Of a DNA stretch of 64,000 nt, positions 40,277 to 47,934 are shown in pieces. Origin of the DNA: Chloroflexota bacterium (lineage in GTDB: Bacteria; Chloroflexota; Anaerolineae; Aggregatilineales; Phototrophicaceae); assembly GCA_016223085.1 (NCBI GenBank), contig JACRPS010000003.1, positions 1,174,274-1,238,273 on the forward strand. Reading direction: 5' to 3'. The notes under the pieces were generated by a model that worked only from the letters and a program-made list of their open reading frames with translations, did not search any database and had not been told where the DNA came from. The translations under genes and the position numbers were made by a program. Position 1 is the first letter of the stretch. Every line of letters starts with the position of its first letter.

Positions 40277-41614
40277 GTGGCAACCATCATCAACATCCGC
40301 GACATCGCCCGGTACGAGGGGCAGGAAGTTACCCTGCGCGGCTGGGTCTATAACCGCACGGACAAGGGCAAGCTGCAATTTATCCAACTGCGCGACGGCA
40401 CCGGCATCGCTCAGTGTGTGGCCTTCAGGAAGGAGATGGCCGAAGCGGAATTTGAGATCGCCAGCAAGCTGACCCAGGAATCATCCATCATTGTCACCGG
40501 CGCGGTGCGGAAGGACGACCGCGCGCCTGGCATCCCCGGCGGCTACGAGCTGGGCATCAAAAGCCTGCAACTGATACAGATGGCCGACGAGTATCCAATC
40601 ACGCCGAAAGAACACGGCGTTGAATTCCTGATGGACAACCGCCACCTGTGGCTGCGATCATCGCGCCAGTGGGCAATTTTGCGGGTGCGGGCCACCATCG
40701 TACGCGAAATTCGCAACTGGCTGGACGATCACGGCTACCTGCTGGTAGACACGCCGATCATCACGCCGGCGGCAGGCGAGGACACCACCACGCTGTTCAG
40801 CATTGACTACTTTGGCGAACCGGCCTTCCTGGCGCAGACCGGCCAGCTGTACAACGAGGCGAACATGGCTGCGTTTGGCAAGGTGTACTGCTTCGGCCCG
40901 ACCTTCCGCGCCGAGAAGTCCAAAACGCGCCGGCATCTGATGGAATTCTGGATGCTGGAGCCGGAGATGGCGTTTTTCTCGCTGGAAGACCTGATGGAGA
41001 TGGAGGAACAGTTCATCAGCCACATCGTCCAGACGGTGCTGGAAAAACACCAGCCGGAACTGAAAATCCTCGAACGCGATACCAGCCGGCTGGAAAACGT
41101 GCTTCCGCCCTTCCCCCGCATCAGCTACGACGAAGCGGTGGAACGCCTGAACAAACGCGCTGCCGAGATCAAAGACCCGGAATACCGCGCCCAGGTCGAG
41201 ATCGAGTGGGGCACGGACTTCGGCAGCCCGCACGAAACCGAACTGACGCAGATGTTTGACAAGCCGGTTTTTGTCTATAACTTCCCGTCGGTGTTTAAGG
41301 CGTTTTACATGCAGCCGGTGGAAGGCCGCCCGGAGGTGTGCCGCAGCGTGGATTTGCTCGCGCCGGAAGGCTACGGCGAAATCACCGGCGGCAGCGAGCG
41401 TATCTGGGATCAGGCTTTGCTGGAAAAGCGCGTGGCACAGATGGGCATTGGCCGCGAGGCGTATGCCTGGTATCTCGACCTGCGGCGCTTCGGTAGCGTG
41501 CCACACGCCGGCTTCGGCCTGGGGCTGGAGCGCACCGTCGCCTGGATTTGCGGCCTGCCGCACATCCGCGAGACGATTCCGTATGCGCGGATGCTCAACC
41601 GCAAGTATCCGTAA
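40277..41614 (+). CDS. asnS: asparaginyl-tRNA synthetase
   Basis: A 445-residue class IIb synthetase charging tRNA-Asn. The N-terminal OB-fold has [20 protein letters not shown]; motif 2 is [20 protein letters not shown]; motif 3 is [40 protein letters not shown] and the AsnRS-specific [15 protein letters not shown] separate it from AspRS. The start is GTG with AAGGA ten bases upstream and a good promoter before it. A direct route to Asn-tRNA is implied. A palindromic repeat follows the stop. Confidence 0.95.
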   Translation: MATIINIRDIARYEGQEVTLRGWVYNRTDKGKLQFIQLRDGTGIAQCVAFRKEMAEAEFEIASKLTQESSIIVTGAVRKDDRAPGIPGGYELGIKSLQLIQMADEYPITPKEHGVEFLMDNRHLWLRSSRQWAILRVRATIVREIRNWLDDHGYLLVDTPIITPAAGEDTTTLFSIDYFGEPAFLAQTGQLYNEANMAAFGKVYCFGPTFRAEKSKTRRHLMEFWMLEPEMAFFSLEDLMEMEEQFISHIVQTVLEKHQPELKILERDTSRLENVLPPFPRISYDEAVERLNKRAAEIKDPEYRAQVEIEWGTDFGSPHETELTQMFDKPVFVYNFPSVFKAFYMQPVEGRPEVCRSVDLLAPEGYGEITGGSERIWDQALLEKRVAQMGIGREAYAWYLDLRRFGSVPHAGFGLGLERTVAWICGLPHIRETIPYARMLNRKYP

Positions 41615-41624
41615 CCATAAACAA

Positions 41625-41652
41625 GAGGGGCGAACCGCCGGTTCGCCCCTAC
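41625..41652. repeat. REP-like palindrome
   Basis: GAGGGGCGAACCGC / CGGTTCGCCCCTAC, ten bases after the asnS stop. Confidence 0.85.
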
Positions 41653-41677
41653 TCATCTCACCTATTTAATTTTTGGC

Positions 41678-42172
41678 TTACCCCGTCACCGGTGTTTTGG
41701 CCGGCAGCATCGGCCCCAGGATACGCTCCATCGCCATCGTGTGGCTGCATACTGCCCGGCTGCGGAAGAAATCGCAGTCGCAGTGCCAGCGCGACTCATC
41801 GTGGCCGAAATGGTGGTCGTTGTTGTTCCCGTGGAAGGTTACATCAAAGGCTTTGATCTGGATGCGGTCGCGTTCATCGGCATATCGTTTGGCTTTTTCC
41901 ACGTCGCTGACGACGTTCTGGCCGGGAGCGTAGGGCAGCGGCGCGCGCTTGAGCATCGGGCGCATCACTTTTTCCAGCGCCATCACGTGCGGGCAAATCT
42001 TGTGGCTGCGGAAGCCGGGGCAGGTGCAGTTCCAGCCGTGCCCGTTCAGGGACGTTTCATAGGTATTGTTATCACCCCGGAATTCGACGTTGAGCGCGTT
42101 GAAAGTGATACGCTGCGGTTCTTCAGCGTAACGTCTCGCCTTTTCGATTTTGCCGATCATGCCGTAATCCAT
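41678..42172 (-). CDS. tandem SWIM zinc-finger protein
   Basis: A 164-residue protein made of two copies of one ~75-residue unit. Each has KA-RYA-E--RI---A--V-F-G-NN, then a SWIM-type finger: WNCTCPGFRSHKICPHVMAL in the first, WHCDCDFFRSRAVCSHTMAM in the second (CxC...CxH). SWIM fingers bind DNA, RNA or proteins. There is no attached SWI/SNF helicase or transposase domain, which is the usual company of this finger, so this is a stand-alone double finger. It is preceded by a structured leader with its own promoter and terminator hairpin (42210-42353). AAGGAG lies before its start. Confidence 0.82.
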   Translation of the reverse strand: MDYGMIGKIEKARRYAEEPQRITFNALNVEFRGDNNTYETSLNGHGWNCTCPGFRSHKICPHVMALEKVMRPMLKRAPLPYAPGQNVVSDVEKAKRYADERDRIQIKAFDVTFHGNNNDHHFGHDESRWHCDCDFFRSRAVCSHTMAMERILGPMLPAKTPVTG

Positions 42173-42209
42173 TGACCGAACTCCTTTATACTATTCCTGG
42201 ATAGATATG

Positions 42210-42250
42210 AAAAAACGCGCGGTCGGGACAGCACTCCAAACCGCGCGTTT
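42210..42250 (-). terminator. terminator/attenuator in the leader of the SWIM gene
   Basis: Eleven-bp stem AAACGCGCGGT / ACCGCGCGTTT with a 16-nt loop, followed on the minus strand by six T. It lies after a promoter and before the SWIM gene, where an attenuator is expected. Confidence 0.75.
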
Positions 42251-42318
42251 AGGTGTCACAATATGGGGTTGGCAGGACAATTCTCATGGCAGCACTTACT
42301 TTCTCCATGTGCCAACAT
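42210..42318 (-). ncRNA. structured leader RNA or small RNA
   Basis: Transcript of about 110 nt predicted from a strong promoter to the terminator. On the minus strand, GTTGGCA pairs with TGCCAAC and encloses CATGG pairing with CCATG, a nested stem before the terminator hairpin. It matches no riboswitch I know. It may control read-through into the SWIM gene or be a free RNA. Confidence 0.5.
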
Positions 42319-42324
42319 ATGTAC

Positions 42325-42353
42325 AGTTTAAGCAGGTTTTAACCGAATGTCAA
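42325..42353 (-). promoter_or_regulatory. strong sigma-70-type promoter of the leader RNA
   Basis: Perfect TTGACA, 17-base spacer, TAAACT (-10, 4/6) on the minus strand. Confidence 0.7.
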
Positions 42354-42401
42354 ATGAGATAAGGTTAGCATCATCCTCAGGTTAAAGGAGCTTTGTCATC
42401 A

Positions 42402-42914
42402 ATGGGCGCACAGGAACACCGCGAGAAAGCCGGTCATGGGCCGGTGACGGTCGCTATCGTCACTGTCAGCGATACCCGCACGCCGGATACTGACCAGAAC
42501 CGCCAGTATATCGAAGCGCGCATGGCAGAACTCGGCCACGTCGTTGCGGCTTACCGGCTGATTAAGGATGAACCCGACCAGGTGGCTGCCGTGCTGGACG
42601 AACTGGCCGCTATGCCGGGCGTACAGTTGATCCTGTTTAACGGCGGGACGGGTATCAGCCCGCGCGATACGACCTATGACGTGGTGAGCCGGATGCTGGA
42701 AAAGACGCTGCCCGGCTTCGGCGAACTATTCCGGCTGCTGAGCTTCCAGGAAGTCGGCGCGGCGGCCATGTTCAGCCGGGCGACGGCGGGCGTTTACCGG
42801 GGAACACTGGTGTTCTCCATGCCGGGCAGCCCGAACGCCGTGCAGGTAGCGCTGGAAAAGCTGATTATCCCCGAAATCAACCATCTGGCGTGGGAAATCG
42901 CCAGAAAAAGTTGA
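42402..42914 (+). CDS. molybdenum cofactor biosynthesis protein MoaB/MogA family
   Basis: A 170-residue MoCF-domain protein that adenylylates molybdopterin in the molybdenum cofactor pathway. [20 protein letters not shown] opens the fold; [20 protein letters not shown] and [20 protein letters not shown] are the MPT-binding GGTG and PGSP loops. AAAGGAG lies 11 bases before ATG 42402; an in-frame TTG nearer to it is less likely. No other moa/moe gene is in the window. Faces away from the SWIM gene. Confidence 0.9.
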   Translation: MGAQEHREKAGHGPVTVAIVTVSDTRTPDTDQNRQYIEARMAELGHVVAAYRLIKDEPDQVAAVLDELAAMPGVQLILFNGGTGISPRDTTYDVVSRMLEKTLPGFGELFRLLSFQEVGAAAMFSRATAGVYRGTLVFSMPGSPNAVQVALEKLIIPEINHLAWEIARKS

Positions 42915-42935
42915 TTAAGCAAAGACACAGAAAAA

Positions 42936-42995
42936 GTTGCCAGTTGCCGGTTTCCGGTTTTTTTCTGGTAGCCGATAACTGACAACTGGTAACTT
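42936..42995. repeat. degenerate 7-bp repeats forming an inverted array
   Basis: gttgccagttgccggtttcc on one side and gataactgacaactggtaac on the other, so the array could fold back on itself. Fills most of the gap between the MoaB-type gene and the YggT gene. Confidence 0.65.
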
Positions 42996-43110
42996 CTTTT
43001 CCGTTATAGATCGGTTTATAAGAACGGTCTCCAACATTCCCTTAACGCTATTCTTGCGTCCGCTGTGGCATCATGCGCGGTATGAGGAGAAGAATTGGAG
43101 GTACAGTATT

Positions 43111-43557
43111 ATGGCACAGCAGCCAGATATTGACCCGGTTGACCGCCGCGAACAGGTGCGGGTGGACCGGTCGCCCGGTGGCGCGGTTCGCCGCCAGCGC
43201 GTGGTGCGGGACGAAGGCGCGGAACGCCAGAACACTATCGCCCGCATCAACCAGATCATCTGGATTATCTTCGGCATCATCATCGGCCTGATCGCCTTCC
43301 GCATCGTGCTACGGCTGATTGTCGCCAACCCCGAAGCCACGTTTGCCCAGTTTGTCTATTCGGTAACGGATGTGTTTCTGTGGCCGTTTTTTGGCCTGAC
43401 CGCCACGCCAACCACAACCACCGGCGTCGCCTTTGAGGTATCATCCGTGATTGCGATGGTGGTGTACGCGCTGGCGGCGTGGGTGCTGACACTGCTGGTA
43501 CGGGCGCTGTTCAGCAAGACCAGCGTGCGCAAGGTGGAAACCTACGAAAGCGAGTGA
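43111..43557 (+). CDS. YggT family membrane protein
   Basis: A 148-residue protein with a charged cytosolic N-terminus (DPVDRREQVRVDRSPGGAVR) and two YggT helices: IIWIIFGIIIGLIAFRIVLR with VTDVFLWPFFGL between, and SSVIAMVVYALAAWVLTLLV. YggT proteins are linked to membrane organisation and osmotic tolerance. GGAGG nine bases before ATG 43111 sets the start. A terminator hairpin follows. Confidence 0.85.
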   Translation: MAQQPDIDPVDRREQVRVDRSPGGAVRRQRVVRDEGAERQNTIARINQIIWIIFGIIIGLIAFRIVLRLIVANPEATFAQFVYSVTDVFLWPFFGLTATPTTTTGVAFEVSSVIAMVVYALAAWVLTLLVRALFSKTSVRKVETYESE

Positions 43558-43585
43558 CGGTTCCACCGCTCACAAAAAAAACACA

Positions 43586-43617
43586 GGGCGACTCATCGGT
43601 CGCCCCGGTCGTTTTTT
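43586..43617 (+). terminator. terminator after YggT gene
   Basis: Seven-bp stem GGGCGAC / GTCGCCC followed, after six bases, by six T on the plus strand. Confidence 0.6.
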
Positions 43618-43620
43618 CGG

Positions 43621-43648
43621 GTAGGGACGAGGCGTGCCTCGTCCCTAC
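43621..43648. repeat. REP-like palindrome
   Basis: GTAGGGACGAGGCG / TGCCTCGTCCCTAC; a CGAGGC core seen only once in the window. Confidence 0.85.
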
Positions 43649-43674
43649 GCATTTGTCATCCACCGGGCGTGTTA

Positions 43675-44430
43675 TTACTGCCCGCTGATCGAGAACGTCA
43701 CGGTCACGTTGACGGTCACGTTAATCTGGCCGGGGGTGATCTGCGGGCCAGCGCCGCCCAGCCCCGCCATCGCTGCGTCGAAGATCGGGCCGGGCACGCC
43801 GCCGAACGTTTCGTTGACGATGATCGGCTCACCCAGCGTCACGCCGAGGGCCTCCGCCAGGTTCTGCGCGCGGTTGCGGGCATTCTCGACCGCCTTCACG
43901 CGGGCTTCCTGTTCCAGTCCGCTGGTGTCCGCGATGCCAAAGCTGAGGCTGTTCACGCTGGTCGCGCCCGCGTTCAGTCCGGCCTGGATCACATCGCTGA
44001 CCTTGCTGATGTCGCGGACGGTCACATTCAGCATGTTGTTGACGCGGTAATTGCGCTCACCGGTGGACGCGCCGGTCTGCGGGTCAAACCGGTCTTCCGG
44101 GTAGACGTTGAAGCTGATCGTCTGAATATCCTCCAGCGCCACGCCGGTCGCCTGGATCGCTTCAATCAGCGCCTGCATGGTGCTGTTCGCCTGTGACACC
44201 GCTTCGCTGATGTTGGCGTTCACCGTATCCACGCCCAGGTTGATGTACGCCACGTCCGGGGTGCCGCTGGCCTGCCCCGCGCCACTGACGGTAATCGAAT
44301 TGGTGGGCAGCAGACTTCCCGGCTGCGGTACCTGGGCGAAGGCCGGGCCGCCCGCCACCGACAGTAGCACCAGGACGGCCAGGATGACCAGTCCGGCGGT
44401 GCTGAAGACTCTTGCGTTCAACCTACTCAT
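43675..44430 (-). CDS. SIMPL domain (DUF541) secreted protein
   Basis: A 251-residue protein. N-terminal signal (FSTAGLVILAVLVLLSVAGGPAFA) then the SIMPL domain: ITVSGAGQASGTPDVAYINL, SQANSTMQALIEAIQATGVA, YRVNNMLNVTVRDISKVSDV and ENARNRAQNLAEALGVTLGE. Periplasmic or surface SIMPL proteins form ring oligomers and have been tied to oxidative stress (BP26/YggE). Monocistronic in appearance; function here not set. Confidence 0.88.
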   Translation of the reverse strand: MSRLNARVFSTAGLVILAVLVLLSVAGGPAFAQVPQPGSLLPTNSITVSGAGQASGTPDVAYINLGVDTVNANISEAVSQANSTMQALIEAIQATGVALEDIQTISFNVYPEDRFDPQTGASTGERNYRVNNMLNVTVRDISKVSDVIQAGLNAGATSVNSLSFGIADTSGLEQEARVKAVENARNRAQNLAEALGVTLGEPIIVNETFGGVPGPIFDAAMAGLGGAGPQITPGQINVTVNVTVTFSISGQ

Positions 44431-44629
44431 CTCGGAACCTCCTCTGTTATCACATCGCTCGCGCCCATTTTACGGCGCGCATCTATAAGACGTGTTAACT
44501 GCTGAGAATGTTCCCTACGGCTGCCCTACGCTTTACCGAAGTTACCAGGTTGCCAGTTAGGCTTTGTGCCAGCAATGACTCGCCTGCCAAATTTCTGGAA
44601 GCCGAAAACCGGTAACAGGAAACTGTCTC

Positions 44630-45166
44630 TCAGCGATAGTGGTTGCGCGCCAGTTGGCGCACCCAGCCATGCTGAATCGCGCGGGCTTCCTCGATGGACA
44701 CAAACGCGTCCGGCTGCACCTCGCGCACGGTTTGCAGTACGTCGCTGATGTCACGGCGGGCGATCACGCTGCGAAGCATAATCACCATACCGTCGCGGCC
44801 TTCACCGACGCTCTCCGTGACGCCGAAGCCACGTTCCCGCAGCGCCGTCGCCAGATGGTGGCCGTGCGCCTGCGTGATGATGGTGGCGATCACGTAGCTG
44901 GTGATAAAACGCGACTCGATTGCCATGCCAACGTAGCCGCCAATCGAAAAACCGAGACAGTAGGCCAGCAGGTTAAAGATGTTGGACAGGTCGCTTACAA
45001 CATTGGCGAAAACAATCGCAAAAATAAGCGCCTCGATGAACGCCAGCACCGCCGCCAGAAACCGCTGACCGCGGGTGATAAGGATGACCCGCACCGTGCC
45101 GATCGCGTTATTCAGGATACGCAGGCCAAACAGAAAGATGGCGAAGGCCAGACCTTCGAGCGTCAT
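44630..45166 (-). CDS. UPF0316 / DUF5698-DUF2179 membrane protein
   Basis: A 178-residue protein. Three N-terminal helices (LAFAIFLFGLRILNNAIGTV, FLAAVLAFIEALIFAIVFAN, LLAYCLGFSIGGYVGMAIES) match UPF0316, and a C-terminal cytosolic ferredoxin-like DUF2179 domain follows (GHHLATALRERGFGVTESVG ... MLRSVIARRDISDVLQTV). The DUF2179 fold is related to a c-di-AMP-binding family, but no ligand is proven for this type. It begins 12 bases past the gene at 45179 in the same direction, so the two are likely co-transcribed. Confidence 0.85.
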   Translation of the reverse strand: MTLEGLAFAIFLFGLRILNNAIGTVRVILITRGQRFLAAVLAFIEALIFAIVFANVVSDLSNIFNLLAYCLGFSIGGYVGMAIESRFITSYVIATIITQAHGHHLATALRERGFGVTESVGEGRDGMVIMLRSVIARRDISDVLQTVREVQPDAFVSIEEARAIQHGWVRQLARNHYR

Positions 45167-45178
45167 TGTAACCTCAAT

Positions 45179-45865
45179 CTAGATGATGCCCAGTTCGCTG
45201 AACTGGGGGAAGCCGCCCCAGCGAATGAACCAGATCAGGAACAATATCGAAGCGATCAAGTGGGCGGCGGTAAAAAATGTCGTCAGCGGCTGCTGCCGGA
45301 ACTGTCCCCGCCAGCGCAGCAGCCCCAGCGCAGTGACGATGAGCGCAAACGGCAGTCCCAGCGGCACGGTGCCGGCCTCGATGAAGATGATGAAATAAAC
45401 GATCCCGTAAATCAGGCCGGCAATCTGTTCCAGCCGGATGGACGCCGGGGCGAAACGGCGTCGCGTCTGCCGCCACAGCAGCAGCGCCGTCAGGCCAACA
45501 ATGCCAATATGCCACAGGTAGTGGCTAAGGACTTCATCGTAGAAGTGAGTCAGCCGGTAAACATCCGTTTCGGTCGCGTCCTGTAACAGGTGGCCGATGG
45601 AATTGGCGCTGAGGTGCATCCCCTGCCCCTCCACCCAGGCCGCCGCCAGCACCAGAAACAGGAGGGTTTCACGGGTGGAGGGGGGTTCATCCAGCCGGAA
45701 CAGCAGCCAGTACAGCGGCAGCAGAACCAGCGGCGTGAGCAAATCCACCACGTCGCCAGTCTTCATCAGCGGGTATGGGCCAAACGGCTGGCTGAGCAGC
45801 GCCGGCGCGATCAGCAGCACGGCAAACGCGATGGCAAACAGCAAAATCAGGCGCGATAAACGCAT
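45179..45865 (-). CDS. seven-helix membrane protein, unknown
   Basis: A 228-residue protein with about seven hydrophobic helices (LILLFAIAFAVLLIAPALLS at the N-terminus, IGIVGLTALLLWRQTRRRF mid-protein, TTFFTAAHLIASILFLIWFI at the end). Acid/His clusters lie in loops: EGQGMHLSANSIGH, YRLTHFYDEVLSHYLWHIG. The repeated histidines facing the same side suggest a metal- or heme-binding membrane enzyme, but I do not recognise a family. Start MRLSRLIL is chosen; the longer frame runs into a GCCAAG-type repeat. Confidence 0.72.
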   Translation of the reverse strand: MRLSRLILLFAIAFAVLLIAPALLSQPFGPYPLMKTGDVVDLLTPLVLLPLYWLLFRLDEPPSTRETLLFLVLAAAWVEGQGMHLSANSIGHLLQDATETDVYRLTHFYDEVLSHYLWHIGIVGLTALLLWRQTRRRFAPASIRLEQIAGLIYGIVYFIIFIEAGTVPLGLPFALIVTALGLLRWRGQFRQQPLTTFFTAAHLIASILFLIWFIRWGGFPQFSELGII

Positions 45866-45892
45866 GTTTGTATCCTCAAGAATGAATATAAA

Positions 45893-45966
45893 CCGCCAAG
45901 ACGTAAAGGACGCCAAGATTATTTCTATCAGAATTTCCTGGCGCTCCTGGCGCATTGGCGGTTCGT
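45893..45966. repeat. GCCAAG/TTGGCG periodic repeat
   Basis: ccGCCAAGAC-gtaaaGGAC-GCCAAG on one side and cctGGCGCTCC-tGGCGCATT-GGCGG on the other, an inverted pair of ~9-base-period arrays. Related to 23219-23251. Confidence 0.6.
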
Positions 45967-45978
45967 TAAATAGAACTT

Positions 45979-47427
45979 TTAATACGCGCCATGCCCCAGC
46001 AGCACACGCGGCAGCGTCATCATCAGGATTTGCGCGTCCAGTTTCACCGACCAGTTTTCGATGTAATAAATATCGAGCAGGCACATCTCGTCAAACGGCA
46101 CGTCGCTGCGCCCGTTGATCTGCCACAGGCCAGTCATGCCGGGCAGGGTTTGCAGCCGCTGCATATGCCAGGGGTCGTACAGTTTCACCTCGTCCGGCGT
46201 GGGCGGGCGCGGCCCGACCAGACTCATCTGTCCCAACAGCACGTTGATCAGGTTCGGCAGTTCATCCAGGCTGGTGCTGCGCAGAAAGCGCCCGACGCGG
46301 GTCACGCGCGGGTCATTCTTGAACTTGGGGTGGCGCGGGTCTTCCTGCGTTTCGCGGATAAGCTGCGCCCGCAGCACATCCGCGTTGGGAATCATGCTGC
46401 GGAACTTCACCATCTCAAATGGCTGGCCGTTGCGCCCGATGCGTTTCTGCCGGTAAAAGACCGGCCCCGGCCCTTCCAGCCGGATTGCCAGCGCGATCAG
46501 CGCGAACAGCAGCGCGATCACGGGGGACGCCAGCACGATCAGGCCGAGGTCGAGGATACGCTTCACCACGTAACCCCGGTTGGAGAATTGCACGCCGCCG
46601 GTCACGCCCAGCAAGGGAATACCGTCCAGGTTTTCGACATGCACCTGGCGCAAATTCAACTGGAACACATCCGGCACCACCCGCACCTCCGCGCCGGCGC
46701 GTTTGCTGGTCTGCACCAGTTCCAGTATCCGGTCGTGCTGCGCCCAGGGCAGCGTGATAACCACCAGATCAACCACGTTGCTGCGGATCGTCTGGCGCAG
46801 ATTTTTGAGGCCACCCAGCCCCTTCACCCGCCCCAGGTCCACGCTCGCCAGTTCGGCGTCGTCGTCCACGTAGCCGACCGGCTGGTAGCCCAGTTCCTTC
46901 CGGGCGATCATGGTGCGCAGCACCGCCTTACCCACGTCACCAGCGCCGACCACCAGCACGCGCTGAACGCCAATCCCTTTCGAGCGCAGGTGGGCCTGCA
47001 CGATGCGCCGCGCGGCACGCACGCCGGCCAGCAGGATGATGGTGATAATGGCGACATATACCAGCATCAACCGGCTGAACACCAGCGGCTGGAACACAAA
47101 ATACATCCCCAGCACCACCACCGTCGCGTTGGTGACGCCGTTAAAGACGCTGTACACTTCCTCCATCCAGGAGCGCCCACGGATGCTTTTGTACAGGCCG
47201 CTGCCCTGGTAGTTCAGCACCAGCAGAAAACCAAACACGGCGGCATAGGGCAGATATGGTCCAAACGGGGCGCGGTTGACCTCAAACACCTGGCGGATGA
47301 GCTGCAATTCGTAGCGCATGTAATAAGCAATGGCGAAGGCAACAAATACCAGCGCGAAATCCAGCAGCGGCCAGAAGCCCCTGGGCATATATACACTGCG
47401 GCGTGGTGGTAACGGTTCGTTTGCCAT
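45979..47427 (-). CDS. exopolysaccharide-initiating polyprenyl glycosylphosphotransferase
   Basis: A 482-residue WbaP/WcaJ-type enzyme that transfers a sugar-1-phosphate to undecaprenyl phosphate, the first step in making a polysaccharide unit. Four N-terminal helices; a Rossmann-like middle (VQRVLVVGAGDVGKAVLRTM); a fifth helix (LDLGLIVLASPVIALLFALI) leading to the catalytic domain with YRQKRIGRNGQPFEMVKFRS, STSLDELPNLINVLLGQMSL, VGPRPPTPDEVKLY and PGMTGLWQINGRSDVPFDEM. It precedes, in the same direction, no further EPS genes; the GT4 enzyme at 47935 is upstream. Confidence 0.92.
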   Translation of the reverse strand: MANEPLPPRRSVYMPRGFWPLLDFALVFVAFAIAYYMRYELQLIRQVFEVNRAPFGPYLPYAAVFGFLLVLNYQGSGLYKSIRGRSWMEEVYSVFNGVTNATVVVLGMYFVFQPLVFSRLMLVYVAIITIILLAGVRAARRIVQAHLRSKGIGVQRVLVVGAGDVGKAVLRTMIARKELGYQPVGYVDDDAELASVDLGRVKGLGGLKNLRQTIRSNVVDLVVITLPWAQHDRILELVQTSKRAGAEVRVVPDVFQLNLRQVHVENLDGIPLLGVTGGVQFSNRGYVVKRILDLGLIVLASPVIALLFALIALAIRLEGPGPVFYRQKRIGRNGQPFEMVKFRSMIPNADVLRAQLIRETQEDPRHPKFKNDPRVTRVGRFLRSTSLDELPNLINVLLGQMSLVGPRPPTPDEVKLYDPWHMQRLQTLPGMTGLWQINGRSDVPFDEMCLLDIYYIENWSVKLDAQILMMTLPRVLLGHGAY

Positions 47428-47448
47428 TGATTGTCTTAAACCAATACT

Positions 47449-47922
47449 CTACGCAACCCGGTTTTTCTGCAATTCAAGCAGGTGCCGGTACTGCCACTCC
47501 CGTTCGCGGACGGTGGCCGCATCATCCTCGTCGGCGGTGGCGGCATCCCGGACAGCAGTGGCGGCATAAATGGCGGCAGCGATGGCATGAGCGGGAACAT
47601 GGGCGGTTGCTACTGCTTGCCCGGCGGCGCGGGCCGCCGAGTGCGCCGGCCTGCCCTCTGGCGCTTCACGGGCTGCCGCGTGCGCTGCGAGCGAAGCGCC
47701 GCGTATATCGGCCATCCTGAACACACCGGTTCGCGCCCATGCCCGGCAGGCTTCAATCGCCTGTCGGGGCCGGCTGTCGGTGGGATACTGTTCCTCATAA
47801 TATGGCAGCACCCGTTCCGCGCAGTCCGCCGCCCAGATCGCTAACGTGGTGTGGTCGGTTGTGCGCGCCAAATCGGCGATGGTCTGGTCAAGTGCCGTCA
47901 CCGCCATTTTGCGTTTTTTCAT
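47449..47922 (-). CDS. putative immunity protein (Imm-5-like)
   Basis: A 157-residue, Ala-rich helical protein. LAIWAADCAERVLPYYEEQY, PRQAIEACRAWARTGVFRMA, AALAAHAAAREA-like ASLAAHAAAREAPEGRP and AARAAGQAVATAHVPAHAIA are the pattern of proteins annotated as putative immunity proteins next to polymorphic toxins. No toxin gene is nearby, so it is either an orphan immunity gene or the family has another job. It lies 12 bases from the GT4 gene and 21 from the EPS transferase, all in one direction. Confidence 0.75.
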   Translation of the reverse strand: MKKRKMAVTALDQTIADLARTTDHTTLAIWAADCAERVLPYYEEQYPTDSRPRQAIEACRAWARTGVFRMADIRGASLAAHAAAREAPEGRPAHSAARAAGQAVATAHVPAHAIAAAIYAATAVRDAATADEDDAATVREREWQYRHLLELQKNRVA

Positions 47923-47934
47923 CAGGGCCTACCT

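Noticed and set aside
45991-47412. 473-codon plus-strand frame opposite the EPS transferase
   Set aside because: His/Gln-rich shadow without any domain pattern.
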